A DNA stretch of 64,000 nucleotides from Mycobacterium sherrisii (GCF_002102355.1 NZ_LQPT01000040.1:150961-214960), one strand, 5' to 3'. Shown: positions 1 to 8,682, numbered from the stretch's first letter. The notes: generated by a model from the sequence alone, not told the origin. Translations and numbers: made by a program.

Positions 1-702
1 CTTGAGCCGCAACATCTTATCGAGCCGCAACGCCTTCGACAGGCGGTCGCCCCGGAACAGCACCGGCATGGCGTCCGCGCCGCCGACCGTCGCGATCGGC
101 ACGATGGGCACCCCGGCCCGAATCGCCATCTTCACAAAGCCTTTGCGGCCGGCGAGGTTGGCGCGGTCCCGCTCCGCCCAGGGCCGCAACGAATCCACTT
201 CGCCGCCCGGCCACAACGCCACGTCGCGCCCCTCGGCCAATGCCGTGGCGATGGCGTCCGGAGCAGCGGGCAGCACACCCATGGCACGGAAATAACGGCC
301 GAACAGCGGGATGGCCATCAACGCGTCGTGCGCGGTGCCGTGCAGCGTCCGCTCCGGGCCGAAACGCCGCCACCATTGCAACCCGACGGTCCACGCATCC
401 CAGACGAACGGTGCGCCCGAGTGGATCCCGACCAACAAGGTCGGCGGGCTGGGGATGTTCTCCCACCCGTCGATCTCCATGCGAAACCAATAGTCGACCA
501 ACAGATTCCAGAAGAATTTCTGGCGCTGCAGGGTGGTCTCGTCCTGGCCGCGCAGGTCCCACTGGCCGGCGCGCTCCGCCACCCAGCCGCTGATTCCGCC
601 CTGCTGTTCGCGACGGCGTTCGTCCATCGTGTCGCGGGCCTCTTCGGCCTGCCGCTGTGCCTGGGCTCGCACGTCCGAGCGTCTGTGATCCGCGTAACTC
701 AT
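1..702 (-). CDS. Lysophospholipid acyltransferase family protein, 3' end outside the window
   Basis: The frame is open from an ATG at 702 to the left edge: 234 codons without a stop, so the C-terminus is missing. Recognisable acyltransferase blocks are an H94...D102 segment (HSGAPFVWD) where PlsC-type enzymes carry their catalytic His/Asp, a WPGGE block near 164-168, and a GRKGFV block near 185-190 followed by a hydrophobic stretch ending in PIVPI. The N-terminal 60 residues are charged, rich in Arg/Glu/Gln and probably helical. By family it should move an acyl chain from acyl-CoA to a lysophospholipid or related alcohol at the membrane. The substrate cannot be told from sequence. The downstream neighbour would lie left of the window. 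Confidence 0.75.
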   Translation of the reverse strand, partial: MSYADHRRSDVRAQAQRQAEEARDTMDERRREQQGGISGWVAERAGQWDLRGQDETTLQRQKFFWNLLVDYWFRMEIDGWENIPSPPTLLVGIHSGAPFVWDAWTVGLQWWRRFGPERTLHGTAHDALMAIPLFGRYFRAMGVLPAAPDAIATALAEGRDVALWPGGEVDSLRPWAERDRANLAGRKGFVKMAIRAGVPIVPIATVGGADAMPVLFRGDRLSKALRLDKMLRLK

Positions 703-768
703 GTCTTGCGGGTACCCAGGCCGGTCGCGTCCAATTCGCGTTGTTTCTACCGAAATCCTTGGGACGCA

Positions 769-804
769 GAACTCCCCGCGCCACGGGTGTGACGCGGGGA
801 GTTC
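769..804 (-). terminator. Perfect 12-bp stem hairpin after the MPT63-like gene
   Basis: GAACTCCCCGCG at 769-780 is the exact reverse complement of 793-804, with a 12-nt loop. It lies 32 bp past the stop codon of the MPT63-like gene and before the acyltransferase start. There is no U-tract, as is common for mycobacterial terminators. It should separate the two same-strand genes. Confidence 0.6.
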
Positions 805-835
805 GTGGCTGCGGGCCCGGGCCGGGCCCAACGGC

Positions 836-1444
836 TTAGGTGCCCTCGGGTGCCGGTAGCGTGCCCGGGGCCGGGGCCGGGCTCGAGTTCGGGGCCGCAC
901 CGGGGACCGCACCAGGCGCCACGCCCGGCGCCGCGCCAGGCTGGGTGCCGCCCGGGATGTTCGACGTCCAGATCAGGATGTCCTGGGTGCCCTCGTTGTA
1001 GACCACGCCGTTCGGCGGCGCGCCGGTCACGTCGAAGTACAGCGTGCCGGTGGACTCGCTGCCCTGCGGGATCGGTGCCGGGTTCAGGCTGCCGGGGGCC
1101 TGCACGTGGTCGATCACCCGGTAGTTCTGACCGTTGGGTCCGCGGGCGATGAAGTCGTTGACCATCGGGGTCACCAGGCCGCCCTCGGACCGCACGGTGA
1201 CGTCCGCCTGGTACAGCGTGCCCTTGGGCGTGTAGCCCGGGATCGACGCGTTACTGGGCTGCAGATTGCTCACCGTGTAGCTGGTGACCAGCGGCCCCTG
1301 CACAAGTTGTTGGCTGGTGCCGAAGCCCTGAATGTTGGGCGCCGCGGTGGCAGTCGCCGCGGTGAAAAGACCGGCGGCAGCAATCGCGGCGGCTCCGATC
1401 GCCGATTTCATAGCATTTTTCATAGCATTGGAAGTGACCTTCAT
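836..1444 (-). CDS. Secreted MPT63-like (DUF1942) protein with Pro/Ala-rich tail
   Basis: The 202-residue product starts at an ATG preceded by a GGAGAGGA ribosome-binding site. That makes a longer reading starting at 1528 unlikely. It has a Sec signal peptide (about residues 1-33, ending TATA-AP) and then a domain matching the immunoglobulin-like secreted antigen MPT63. Matching features include a SNLQPSN-like strand, IPGY, a YRVIDH strand and a STGTLYFDVTG block near the domain end. After the domain comes a Pro/Ala/Gly-rich tail of about 35 residues, which I do not recall in MPT63 itself. The biochemical role of MPT63 proteins is unknown. The upstream region is unusually AT-rich and may hold operators. 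Confidence 0.82.
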   Translation of the reverse strand: MKVTSNAMKNAMKSAIGAAAIAAAGLFTAATATAAPNIQGFGTSQQLVQGPLVTSYTVSNLQPSNASIPGYTPKGTLYQADVTVRSEGGLVTPMVNDFIARGPNGQNYRVIDHVQAPGSLNPAPIPQGSESTGTLYFDVTGAPPNGVVYNEGTQDILIWTSNIPGGTQPGAAPGVAPGAVPGAAPNSSPAPAPGTLPAPEGT

Positions 1445-1811
1445 GCTAAATCCTCTCCGTACGATGATTGTTTCTCCGCGAGATTTCCCCCGGCATGGGT
1501 TATCACGGCACCTTCGCCACATAGCCATCGTCCAATGGGTTCAAACATTGGCGTTTTGAACTGGGGTAAATCCATTTCTGCGCAGATCCATTTCGCCCCA
1601 TGGACCTCAAATGCCACAGCCGACAACCAAAGTCTTCGGGGAATCTATTTGCTCCCAATCGGCGCTTGGCGTAAATACCCACCCGCCCGAGCGCCCTGAT
1701 TAGCCCTCGACGGTGCGGGTAGCGCTAACAACGACCCAACGGCGACCTAACGGCGACCTAACGGCGACCTGACAGCGGCCCAGGCGGCCGGGCGCCCCGG
1801 AAAGGACGAGA
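1445..1811. other. Divergent intergenic region, AT-rich, with overlapping palindromes
   Basis: This 367-bp gap separates the MPT63-like gene (left) from the SDR gene (right). The left part, about 1480-1680, is clearly poorer in G+C than its surroundings. It holds two interlocked inverted repeats, CCAAT/ATTGG (1532-1536 and 1547-1551) and GTTCAAA/TTTGAAC (1539-1545 and 1555-1561), which look like operator half-sites. The right part holds a short tandem repeat (1730-1773). No coding frame in it looks real. Confidence 0.5.
1730..1773. repeat. Short tandem repeat, 11-bp unit, four copies
   Basis: Four consecutive 11-bp units of the type GGCGACCTAAC lie head to tail. The middle two are identical, and the first and last carry one to two changes. 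The tract sits 38 bp upstream of the SDR start codon, so it lies in the promoter or leader of that gene. Copy number could vary between strains. Confidence 0.7.
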
Positions 1812-2651
1812 ATGAGCTTCGCACCGCAACAACAGGATCCACCCGGCGTGCAGGCACGGATGCAGCCCGTTCCCGATTGCGGCGAGGCCAGCTATCGCGG
1901 TTCAGGCAGATTGCGCGGCAAGCGGGCCGTCATCACCGGCGGCGACAGCGGCATCGGACGCGCGGTCGCAATCGCCTTCGCCCGCGAGGGCGCCGACGTC
2001 CTGATCTCCTACCTCAACGAGCACGACGACGCGAAGGACGTCGCCCGCTATGTCGAAGAGGCGGGACGCAGGTGCGTGTTGGTGCCCGGCGACCTCTCCG
2101 AGCCCGCGCACTGCCGGACGGTCATCGACCAGGCGGTTGCCCAGTTCGGTGGGATCGACATCCTGGTGAACAACGCCGCCTACCAGATGATGCGCCAGCA
2201 CTTGGAAGACATCAGCGACGAGGAATGGGACTACACGTTCCGGCTGAACGTCGGCGCGTACTTCTACCTCGTCAAGGCCGCCCTGCCACACCTGAGCCCC
2301 GGCGCATCGATCATCGGCAGTTCGTCGGTGAATTCGGATTCCCCCAACCCCACCCTGGCGCCGTACGCCGCCACCAAGGCCGCGATCGCCAACCTGTCCG
2401 CAAGCCTGGCACAGTTGCTCGGCGACAAGGGGATTCGCGTCAACAGCGTAGCGCCCGGCCCCATCTGGACGCCGCTGATCCCGTCGACGATGCCACCGGA
2501 GAGCGTGCAGTCCTTCGGCGACAACACCCCGCTCGGGCGCGCGGGGCAACCGGCCGAGTTGGCGCCGGTCTATGTGCTGCTCGCCTCGGACGAGGCGAGC
2601 TACGTCTCCGGTGCCCGGGTGGCGGTCACCGGGGGCCGTCCGATCCTGTAG
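1812..2651 (+). CDS. SDR family NAD(P)-dependent oxidoreductase
   Basis: The 279-residue enzyme has a classical short-chain dehydrogenase fold. The cofactor motif TGGDSGIG is at 42-49, NNAA at 120-123, the catalytic serine cluster at 170-172, and Y185-x3-K189 follows. The extra N-terminal 35 residues and the GGDSGIGRAVA form of the cofactor loop resemble the glucose-dehydrogenase-like stress SDRs (YghA/GsiB-neighbour type). It should reduce or oxidise a carbonyl/alcohol using NAD(P)H; the substrate is unknown. The start is supported by GGAAAGGACGAG just upstream. The neighbouring ChaB-like gene would fit a general stress context. Confidence 0.85.
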   Translation: MSFAPQQQDPPGVQARMQPVPDCGEASYRGSGRLRGKRAVITGGDSGIGRAVAIAFAREGADVLISYLNEHDDAKDVARYVEEAGRRCVLVPGDLSEPAHCRTVIDQAVAQFGGIDILVNNAAYQMMRQHLEDISDEEWDYTFRLNVGAYFYLVKAALPHLSPGASIIGSSSVNSDSPNPTLAPYAATKAAIANLSASLAQLLGDKGIRVNSVAPGPIWTPLIPSTMPPESVQSFGDNTPLGRAGQPAELAPVYVLLASDEASYVSGARVAVTGGRPIL

Positions 2652-2659
2652 TGCCGCCG

Positions 2660-3073
2660 TCAGCGCCCGCGGACCCGGCGGTTCTCCCTTTGGATGGCGT
2701 CGACCAACTCCGCTTTGCTCATCGTCGACCTGCCGCGCACGTCGAGCCGGCGCGCGACGTCCAGCAGATGCTTCTTACTGGCATTTGCGTCGACGCCCTC
2801 GGCCGACGGCGCGGTGTTGTGCAGGCCGCCACGTTCGGCGCGGTTGTCCGAGGGCCCCTTCCGGGCCTTTTGTTCCCAGTGGTCGCCCACCTTTTCGAAG
2901 CTGTGTTTGACGGCGGCATAGGCCACCCGATGCGCCCGCTGCTCACTGCCATACTCCTGCGCCGCCGAGTCGTGGGCCTTGGCAAACGTACGCTGCGCCT
3001 TGGGACTCGAACGCCGCAGCGTGCTGGGTAGTTCGTCTTTCTTGGCGGCGCCGCTTTTGGTCGTCTTCGGCAT
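2660..3073 (-). CDS. ChaB family protein with C-terminal Rho-N (SAP-like) domain
   Basis: The 137-residue basic protein starts at an ATG with a near-perfect AGGAGG site 4 nt upstream. Residues 10-70 match the ChaB domain (LPSTLRR, then AKAHDSAAQEYG, then AYAAVKHSFEKVGDHW). Residues 100-133 match the short Rho-termination-factor N-terminal helix-extension-helix (KKHLLDVARRLDV, then MSKAELVDAIQ). ChaB was named a cation transport regulator, but the Rho-N part suggests nucleic-acid binding. Its function here is unproven. It is convergent with the SDR gene (stop codons 8 bp apart) and divergent from the MarR gene. Confidence 0.8.
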   Translation of the reverse strand: MPKTTKSGAAKKDELPSTLRRSSPKAQRTFAKAHDSAAQEYGSEQRAHRVAYAAVKHSFEKVGDHWEQKARKGPSDNRAERGGLHNTAPSAEGVDANASKKHLLDVARRLDVRGRSTMSKAELVDAIQRENRRVRGR

Positions 3074-3193
3074 CACACCTCCTCGTTGCTGTCGACTTGC
3101 GACGTCGACTACCCGGCGTCGACGCATTCAATCTCCGACGACGCGCTGGCATTGGCGTCCGGCAGCCGCGCCCGATATGTCAAGATCGCTGAC

Positions 3194-3613
3194 ATGGGTC
3201 ACACCGACGATGCGCCGCTTGGCTATCTGTTGTACCGGGTGGGCGCCGCGCTGCGGCCCGAGGTTTCCGCAGCGTTGGGCGGGCTCGGCCTGACCCTGCC
3301 CGAATTCGTTTGTCTGCGCTTGCTTTCGATGTCGCCGGGCCTGTCGAGCGCCGAGCTATCGCGCAGCACCAACGTAACACCGCAGGCGATGAACACCGTA
3401 CTGCGCCGACTGGAAGAGGTGGGCGCCGTCGAACGGCCGACGTCGGTGTCGTCGGGGCGTGCGCTGCCCGCCACCCTGACCAGCCCGGGACGCACGTTGT
3501 TGAAACGAGCGGAAACCGCTGTGCGGGAAGCAGATTCGCGGATCCTGAACAAGCTGACCGCGGCGCAGCAGCGCGAGTTCAAGCGGATGCTGGAAAAGCT
3601 GGGCAGTGACTGA
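3194..3613 (+). CDS. MarR family transcriptional regulator (Rv2887-like)
   Basis: The 139-residue protein is a winged-helix regulator. A dimerisation helix (GYLLYRVGAALRPEV) comes first, then the recognition helix region LSRSTNVTPQAMNTVLRRLEEVGAVER, a wing, and a C-terminal helix. I chose the ATG at 3194 because the family starts there and the 36-residue upstream extension is non-conserved in character. It lies beside amiC, as Rv2887 does beside Rv2888c in M. tuberculosis. That MarR protein represses drug-modification genes and its loss gives drug resistance. The same role here is inferred from position and length only. Confidence 0.85.
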   Translation: MGHTDDAPLGYLLYRVGAALRPEVSAALGGLGLTLPEFVCLRLLSMSPGLSSAELSRSTNVTPQAMNTVLRRLEEVGAVERPTSVSSGRALPATLTSPGRTLLKRAETAVREADSRILNKLTAAQQREFKRMLEKLGSD

Positions 3614-3630
3614 CTAACGGTGATCGCGAG

Positions 3631-3662
3631 GGCGGCGAAGCCGGGCGAGGCGGGTCGCCGCC
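3631..3662. terminator. Bidirectional hairpin between MarR gene and amiC
   Basis: GGCGGCGA (3631-3638) and TCGCCGCC (3655-3662) are exact inverse repeats with a 16-nt loop. They lie between the convergent stop codons of the MarR gene and amiC, so the hairpin could terminate both transcripts. Confidence 0.55.
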
Positions 3663-3663
3663 G

Positions 3664-5088
3664 TCAAGTTAACCCGACCGCTTGGATCTTGGCCCACGGC
3701 CTGGCTTCTTCGAGTTCGTAGGCCAATTCCAGCAGCAGCGCTTCTTGGCCCAGGTCGGCGGCGAGCATCATGCCGACGGGCATGCCGTCGCCGGATTGAG
3801 CCAGCGGCAACGAGATGGCGGGATCGCCGGTGACGTTCTGCAGCGGCGTGAAGGCGACCCAATCGATCAGCCGATCCATGACATGCTCGTAGTCGGTGGG
3901 GGCCAGGTGACCGACGGGCACCGTCTGGTCGGCGAGCGTCGGGGTGAGCAGCGCGTCGTAGCTGCGGTAGAACTCGGCGCTGCGCTTGCGCATCCGGCGC
4001 AGCCGCACGATCACGCCCGGCAGCCGGTGCAGGTTGCGGCCGGTGTGGCGTTCCAGGCCCAGCGTCAGGGCGTCCAGACGGGTGCGGTCGAAGGTGTTGC
4101 CGAACAGCCGCCGCCCGGCCCGCACCTGCATCAGCGCCAGAAATCCCCAGTACAAGACGAAGTCGTCGACGAAGCTGTCCGGCACCGGGTGTTGTTCGAG
4201 GTGCTCGACGCGGTGTCCCAGCTCTTCGAGCACACCGGCGGTCTTGAGGGTCAGCTCGCGCAATTCCGGGGCGCACTCACGGCGCAGCGAACTCGTCGCG
4301 ACGGCGATGCGCAGCCGTTGTCGGCCCGGCCCGGTGACGTCGCCGATCGGCGCGAGTTTGGGGTTGCGCCACAGCCGTTCGGCCTCCCGGTAGAAGGCCG
4401 CGGTGTCGCGCACGGAGCGGGTCAGCACGCCGTTGGCGACGATGCCCACCGGCATGCGGCGCAGCTCCGCGTCCAACGGCAACCTGCCGCGCGACGGCTT
4501 GAGGCCGACGATGCCGTTGCAGGAGGCCGGAATTCGTATCGAGCCGCCGCCGTCGTTGGCGTGCGCGATCGGCACCACCCCGGCCGCGACGAACGCACCC
4601 GACCCGGACGACGACGCGCCGGCGGTGTAGTCGGTGTCCCACGGATTGCGCACCGGCCCCAGCCGGGGATGCTCGGCGGCGGCGCTGAACCCGAACTCCG
4701 ACATCTGGGTCTTGCCCAGCGAGATCGGGCCGGTGGCCAGAAACAGCCGGGTGAACTCCCCGTCGCTGACCGCGTTGCGCGGCGCCCAAGCGTCGGCGCC
4801 CCGCATGGTCGGCTGGCCGGCGACGTCGACGTTGTCCTTGACGAACGTCGGGACGCCCTCGAAGAACCGGGCCGGCCCGCTCGGCGGCGCGCCCGCCGCG
4901 GCCGTGCGGGCCTGCTCGAATGCCTTGTACGCCAAGCCATTCAGCATGGGGTTGACGGCCTCGGCCCGCGCGATCGCGGCCTCGACGACTTCGGATCTGC
5001 TGACCCAACCCGCTCGGAGCGCCTCGCTGAGGCCGATTGCATCGAGTTCGCCGAGGGCATCGTCGCCGAAAGCGTGCACGCGTCGCAT
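3664..5088 (-). CDS. amiC: Amidase (amidase-signature family)
   Basis: This 474-residue amidase-signature hydrolase is very close in length to M. tuberculosis AmiC (473). The Ser-cisSer-Lys triad is present: K84 in FVKDNVDV, the cis-Ser in the Ser cluster 159-161 (GASSSGSG) and the nucleophile S183 in GGGSIRIPA. It should hydrolyse amides to acids and ammonia in the cytosol; the physiological substrate is unknown. In tuberculosis bacilli AmiC also activates the amide-type drug candidates controlled by the neighbouring MarR locus, which is established knowledge rather than something read here. It lies downstream of tsf on the same strand with a 48-bp gap. Confidence 0.9.
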   Translation of the reverse strand: MRRVHAFGDDALGELDAIGLSEALRAGWVSRSEVVEAAIARAEAVNPMLNGLAYKAFEQARTAAAGAPPSGPARFFEGVPTFVKDNVDVAGQPTMRGADAWAPRNAVSDGEFTRLFLATGPISLGKTQMSEFGFSAAAEHPRLGPVRNPWDTDYTAGASSSGSGAFVAAGVVPIAHANDGGGSIRIPASCNGIVGLKPSRGRLPLDAELRRMPVGIVANGVLTRSVRDTAAFYREAERLWRNPKLAPIGDVTGPGRQRLRIAVATSSLRRECAPELRELTLKTAGVLEELGHRVEHLEQHPVPDSFVDDFVLYWGFLALMQVRAGRRLFGNTFDRTRLDALTLGLERHTGRNLHRLPGVIVRLRRMRKRSAEFYRSYDALLTPTLADQTVPVGHLAPTDYEHVMDRLIDWVAFTPLQNVTGDPAISLPLAQSGDGMPVGMMLAADLGQEALLLELAYELEEARPWAKIQAVGLT

Positions 5089-5136
5089 GACGTCGACGCT
5101 AGCCGGTCACCGCACGCGCGCAGCAAACGCCCCGGG

Positions 5137-5973
5137 CTAGGCCTGGCCGACCTCGAAGCGGACGAACCGGGTCACCGTGACACCGGCCTCGTCGAGCAGG
5201 GCCTTGACCGTCTTCTTGTTGTCGGACACCGACGGCTGCTCGAGCAGCACGGCGTCCTTGAAGAAGCCGCCCAGCCGGCCCTCGACGATCTTGGGCAACG
5301 CCTGCTCCGGCTTGCCCTCCGCCTTCGCGGTCTCCTCGGCGATGCGCCGCTCGCTGGCCACGACGTCCTCGGGCACGTCGTCGCGCGAGAGGTAGCGCGC
5401 CTTGAGCGCCGCGATTTGCAAGGCCACCGCGTGCGCCGCGTCGGCCGCGGATTGCCGGGCGCCGGTGTATTCGACGAGCACACCCACCGCGGGCGGCAGG
5501 TCGGCAGACCGCTTGTGCAGGTAGGTCTCGACGGTGCCGTCGAAGTAGGCGACGCGGCGCAGCTCGAGCTTCTCGCCGATCTTGGCCGACAGGGCGGCAA
5601 CGGCTTCCTCGACGGTGCCGTTGCGCGACCCCCTGGAAACCTCAGCGGACTTGAGCGCATCGACGTCATTGGCTTTTGAAGCCGCCGCGGCGACGACGAT
5701 CTCGTCGGCAAGCTGCTGGAATTCGGCGTTTTTGGCGACGAAGTCGGTCTCACAGTTGAGCTCGATCAGCGCGCCGTCCTTGGCCGCGACCAAACCCTCG
5801 GCGGTCGCACGCTCGGCACGCTTGCCGACGTCCTTGGCGCCCTTGATCCGCAGGGCCTCGACTGCCTTGTCGAAGTCGCCGTCGCTTTCGGCCAGTGCGT
5901 TCCTGCAATCGAGCATGCCGGCACCGGTGAGCTCGCGCAGACGCTTGACGTCGGCAGCGGTGAAGTTCGCCAT
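5137..5973 (-). CDS. tsf: Translation elongation factor Ts
   Basis: The 278-residue EF-Ts acts in the cytosol as the exchange factor that releases GDP from EF-Tu. It begins [20 protein letters not shown] with the conserved TGAGMLDC block. The second signature, [12 protein letters not shown], is at about 80-90. Only 1 bp separates its start from the rpsB stop, the classical rpsB-tsf operon with coupled translation. Length is typical for mycobacteria (271 in M. tuberculosis). Confidence 0.97.
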   Translation of the reverse strand: MANFTAADVKRLRELTGAGMLDCRNALAESDGDFDKAVEALRIKGAKDVGKRAERATAEGLVAAKDGALIELNCETDFVAKNAEFQQLADEIVVAAAASKANDVDALKSAEVSRGSRNGTVEEAVAALSAKIGEKLELRRVAYFDGTVETYLHKRSADLPPAVGVLVEYTGARQSAADAAHAVALQIAALKARYLSRDDVPEDVVASERRIAEETAKAEGKPEQALPKIVEGRLGGFFKDAVLLEQPSVSDNKKTVKALLDEAGVTVTRFVRFEVGQA

Positions 5974-5974
5974 T

Positions 5975-6820
5975 TCAGCCTTCCGTGGGTGTTGATTCGG
6001 GTGCGCCCGCAGCGGCGTCGTTGCCAGCGGTGGGGGCGGCGGTTGCGGTTGCGGAGGCCAACAGTTCCTGCTCCCACTCGGCCAGCGGCTCGGCGGCTTC
6101 CGCCTCGGGCTTGCCGTCGCCGCGGCCCACGCCGGCGCGAGCCTGCAGGCCCTCGGCGACCGCGGAGGCGATCACCTTGGTCAGCAGCGCGGCCGAGCGG
6201 ATGGCGTCGTCATTGCCCGGGATCGGGTAGTCGACCTCGTCGGGGTCGCAGTTGGTGTCCAGGATCGCGATGACCGGGATGCCCAGCTTGCGGGCCTCGC
6301 CGACGGCGATGTGCTCCTTGTTGGTGTCGACGACCCACACCGCCGAGGGCACCTTGGCCATGTCGCGGATACCGCCGAGGCTGCGCTCCAGCTTGTTCTT
6401 CTCGCGGGTCAGGCCCAGGATTTCCTTCTTGGTGCGGCCCTCGAAGCCACCGGTCTGCTCCATGGCCTCCAGCTCCTTGAGGCGCTGCAGCCGCTTGTGC
6501 ACGGTGGAGAAGTTGGTGAGCATGCCGCCCAGCCAGCGCTGGTTCACGTACGGCATGCCGACGCGGGTGGCCTCGGCGGCGACGGACTCCTGCGCCTGCT
6601 TCTTGGTGCCGACGAACAGCACGGTGCCGCCGTGCGCGACGGTCTCCTTGACGAACTCGTACGCCTTGTCGATGAACGTCAGCGTCTGCTGCAGGTCGAT
6701 GATGTAGATGCCGTTGCGGTCGGTGAAGATGAACCGCTTCATCTTGGGATTCCAGCGCCGGGTCTGGTGCCCGAAGTGGGTGCCGCTGTCCAGCAGCTGT
6801 TTCATGGTCACGACGGCCAT
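5975..6820 (-). CDS. rpsB: 30S ribosomal protein S2
   Basis: The 281-residue S2 joins late to the 30S subunit. Conserved blocks are [20 protein letters not shown] at the N-terminus, [22 protein letters not shown] and the [11 protein letters not shown] strand. The C-terminal tail (after about 235) is Ala/Thr/Glu-rich and low in complexity, as usual in actinobacteria. AAAGGAAT lies upstream of the ATG. It is the first gene of the rpsB-tsf operon and is divergent from the LytM-like gene. Confidence 0.97.
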   Translation of the reverse strand: MAVVTMKQLLDSGTHFGHQTRRWNPKMKRFIFTDRNGIYIIDLQQTLTFIDKAYEFVKETVAHGGTVLFVGTKKQAQESVAAEATRVGMPYVNQRWLGGMLTNFSTVHKRLQRLKELEAMEQTGGFEGRTKKEILGLTREKNKLERSLGGIRDMAKVPSAVWVVDTNKEHIAVGEARKLGIPVIAILDTNCDPDEVDYPIPGNDDAIRSAALLTKVIASAVAEGLQARAGVGRGDGKPEAEAAEPLAEWEQELLASATATAAPTAGNDAAAGAPESTPTEG

Positions 6821-7136
6821 GGTGATGCCATTCCTTTGTTTCGGTTGCCGCCCGGCGACGGGTGAAGCCGGGCCCTGGCGCCTGCTGCGATGCCGGACCC
6901 TGTTACGGGACCGCCCGGCATGCGATGCGTTCTCCTAGGGACACCAGAGACGCGAGGCAGACGCGCGAAGTCAGCCCGCGAACGAGCTGCGTCGAGCAGT
7001 TTACACCGATTCAGCTGGTGGTTTTGCACGCCGGGTGGCGGGCCGCCCTCGGTGCCGGTGTCCACACCGCGGCGTCGGTGCACAGCTCGGGCGTACCCGA
7101 GTGGTCGAGTCGCCGGTGCCGGGGTGAGCTGGGCGG
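6821..7136. other. Leader and promoter region of rpsB / divergent LytM-like gene
   Basis: This is 316 bp without a convincing gene. On the minus strand TAAACT (6998-7003) fits a -10 hexamer and would give rpsB a leader of about 170 nt. No clear -35 is visible. Ribosomal protein S2 leaders can be autoregulated, but I see no defined structure that I could assign to that. Confidence 0.35.
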
Positions 7137-7652
7137 GTGCGACGGGCGGCGCTGATCCTGGGCTTGACCCTGGCCGGGGTGCTGACCTGCACGGTTTCGG
7201 CGACGGCGAACCCTGACGTGTCCCAGGTTCGGCTGCAGTGGCCGCTGCGCCCGGCCCCGGGCGTCGTGCGCGGATTCGATGCGCCGTCGCCGAACTGGCG
7301 GCCCGGGCACCGCGGGGTGGATCTGGCCGGGCGGGCCGGTCAGCCGGTATACGCCGCGGGACGTGCGACCGTCGTGTTCGCCGGGTTGCTGGCGGGACGC
7401 CCGGTGGTATCGCTGGCCCACCCGGGTGGGCTACGCACCAGCTACGAGCCGGTCCGGGCGGTGGTGCAGGCCGGGCAGCAGGTCACGGCCCGGACGGTGC
7501 TGGGCGAATTGATCGCCGGGCACCCCGGCTGCCCCGCCGCGGCATGTCTGCACTGGGGCGCGATGTGGGGCCCGGCCTCGGCCGCGGATTACGTCGACCC
7601 GGTGGGCCTGCTGGCGTCCACGCCGGTGCGGCTCAAACCGCTGGACGGCTGA
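7137..7652 (+). CDS. Secreted M23/LytM-domain protein, catalytic histidines replaced
   Basis: The 171-residue protein starts at GTG. It has a signal peptide (residues 1-24, cleavage near ATA-NPD) and then one LytM domain. The first zinc motif is intact (H-R-G-V-D in PGHRGVDLAG), and the last zinc His is in CLHWG. The His normally preceding it in the HxH motif is a Cys, and the His expected after the strand pair (YxH) is TSYEP. Both proposed catalytic histidines are thus absent while the metal ligands remain. It occupies the position of Rv2891 next to rpsB. It could bind peptidoglycan or regulate other hydrolases rather than cut the wall. Confidence 0.82.
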   Translation: MRRAALILGLTLAGVLTCTVSATANPDVSQVRLQWPLRPAPGVVRGFDAPSPNWRPGHRGVDLAGRAGQPVYAAGRATVVFAGLLAGRPVVSLAHPGGLRTSYEPVRAVVQAGQQVTARTVLGELIAGHPGCPAAACLHWGAMWGPASAADYVDPVGLLASTPVRLKPLDG

Positions 7653-7653
7653 C

Positions 7654-7744
7654 GAGTGTGCTTGCGGTGGCGAGTGTGCGCCGGCGGCGGCCCGCCGCGG
7701 CGCGTCGGCACCCTGGGCGGACACTCGACGCCGGCGATGCACAC
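7654..7744. repeat. Dispersed intergenic element, copy A
   Basis: Two GAGTGTG direct repeats (7654-7660, 7672-7678) are followed by a 37-bp core (7699-7735) and a terminal GCACAC (7739-7744). The core matches 52147-52183 at 34 of 37 positions, and the same flanking arrangement recurs there. The copy lies between the convergent LytM-like and xerC genes. It could be a REP-like or non-autonomous mobile element. Confidence 0.65.
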
Positions 7745-7752
7745 GCAATGCG

Positions 7753-8649
7753 TCAGGCCCGCGGGTGGGCCTGATCGTGCACGGCCCGCAGCCGCGACAC
7801 CGCGACATGGGTGTAGAGCTGGGTGGTCGCCAGGCTCGAATGACCCAGCAGCTCCTGCACCACCCGCAGGTCGGCCCCGCCCTCGAGCAGATGCGTGGCG
7901 GCGCTGTGCCGCAGCCCGTGCGGGCCCATGTCGGGTGCACCGTGCACCGCCGCGATGGTCTGGTGCACCACGGTGCGCGCCTGGCGCACGTCCAGCCGGC
8001 GACCTCGCGCGCCGAGCAGTAGCGCCGGACCGGACTGTGCGGTCGCCAGCGCGGGACGCCCGTCGGTCAGCCAGGTGTGCAGCGCGTCGGCCGCCGGCAC
8101 CCCGAATGGCGCGGTGCGCTGCTTGTTGCCCTTGCCGAGCACCCGCACCACCCGCTGCCGAGCGTCGACGTCGTCGACGTCCAAGCCGCACAGCTCACTG
8201 ACCCGGATGCCGGTCGCATAGAGCATCTCCACGATCAGCCGGTCCCGCAACGCCAGCGGATCGCCTTGCTCGGCACCGGATTTCGCGGCCGCCATGGCGT
8301 CCAGGGCCTGATCTTGGCGCAGCACCGCCGGCAGGGTGCGGTGCGCCTTAGGTACCTGCAGGCGCACGGCGGGATCCGACGTCAACAATCCGCGCCGCAC
8401 CGCCCAGGCGGTGAACGCCTTGATCGCCGAGGTGCGACGGGCCAGCGTGGTGCGGGCGGCCCCGGTCGCCGCCCCGCTGGACAACCACGACCGCAGCAGC
8501 GGCAGGCTCAGGCCGTCCAGCCCCGCGTCGTGGCGTTGCAGATAGGCGAACAGTGAGCGCAGATCGCCCAGGTAGCCACGGCGGGTGTGCGCGGACCGGC
8601 CGCACTGCAGATTCAGGTATTCGTCGAACTCGTCGAGGATCGCCTGCAC
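7753..8649 (-). CDS. xerC: Tyrosine recombinase XerC
   Basis: The recombinase resolves chromosome dimers at dif together with XerD. It has an N-terminal SAM-like core-binding domain (about 1-95) and a C-terminal catalytic domain. All catalytic residues are visible: Arg in TGIRVSEL, Lys in GKGNKQR, His/Arg in [10 protein letters not shown], His in LGHSS and Tyr in TQLYTHV. I start at the GTG at 8649 ([12 protein letters not shown]), giving 298 residues as in M. tuberculosis; an alternative start 8 codons upstream is possible. It is a housekeeping gene, not evidence of an integrated element. Confidence 0.93.
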   Translation of the reverse strand: MQAILDEFDEYLNLQCGRSAHTRRGYLGDLRSLFAYLQRHDAGLDGLSLPLLRSWLSSGAATGAARTTLARRTSAIKAFTAWAVRRGLLTSDPAVRLQVPKAHRTLPAVLRQDQALDAMAAAKSGAEQGDPLALRDRLIVEMLYATGIRVSELCGLDVDDVDARQRVVRVLGKGNKQRTAPFGVPAADALHTWLTDGRPALATAQSGPALLLGARGRRLDVRQARTVVHQTIAAVHGAPDMGPHGLRHSAATHLLEGGADLRVVQELLGHSSLATTQLYTHVAVSRLRAVHDQAHPRA

Positions 8650-8682
8650 TCCCCCACGGTGGCAGCGCGACAAGCCCGCGCT

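Noticed and set aside
17-784. Long minus-strand reading frame rich in Arg/Gly/Pro at the left end
   Set aside because: It overlaps, out of frame, the acyltransferase frame, which has conserved motifs; its composition is typical of shadow frames in GC-rich DNA.
7753-8649. Tyrosine recombinase as sign of an integrated element
   Set aside because: It is the housekeeping XerC in its normal mycobacterial neighbourhood; no attachment-site duplication or phage genes are near.
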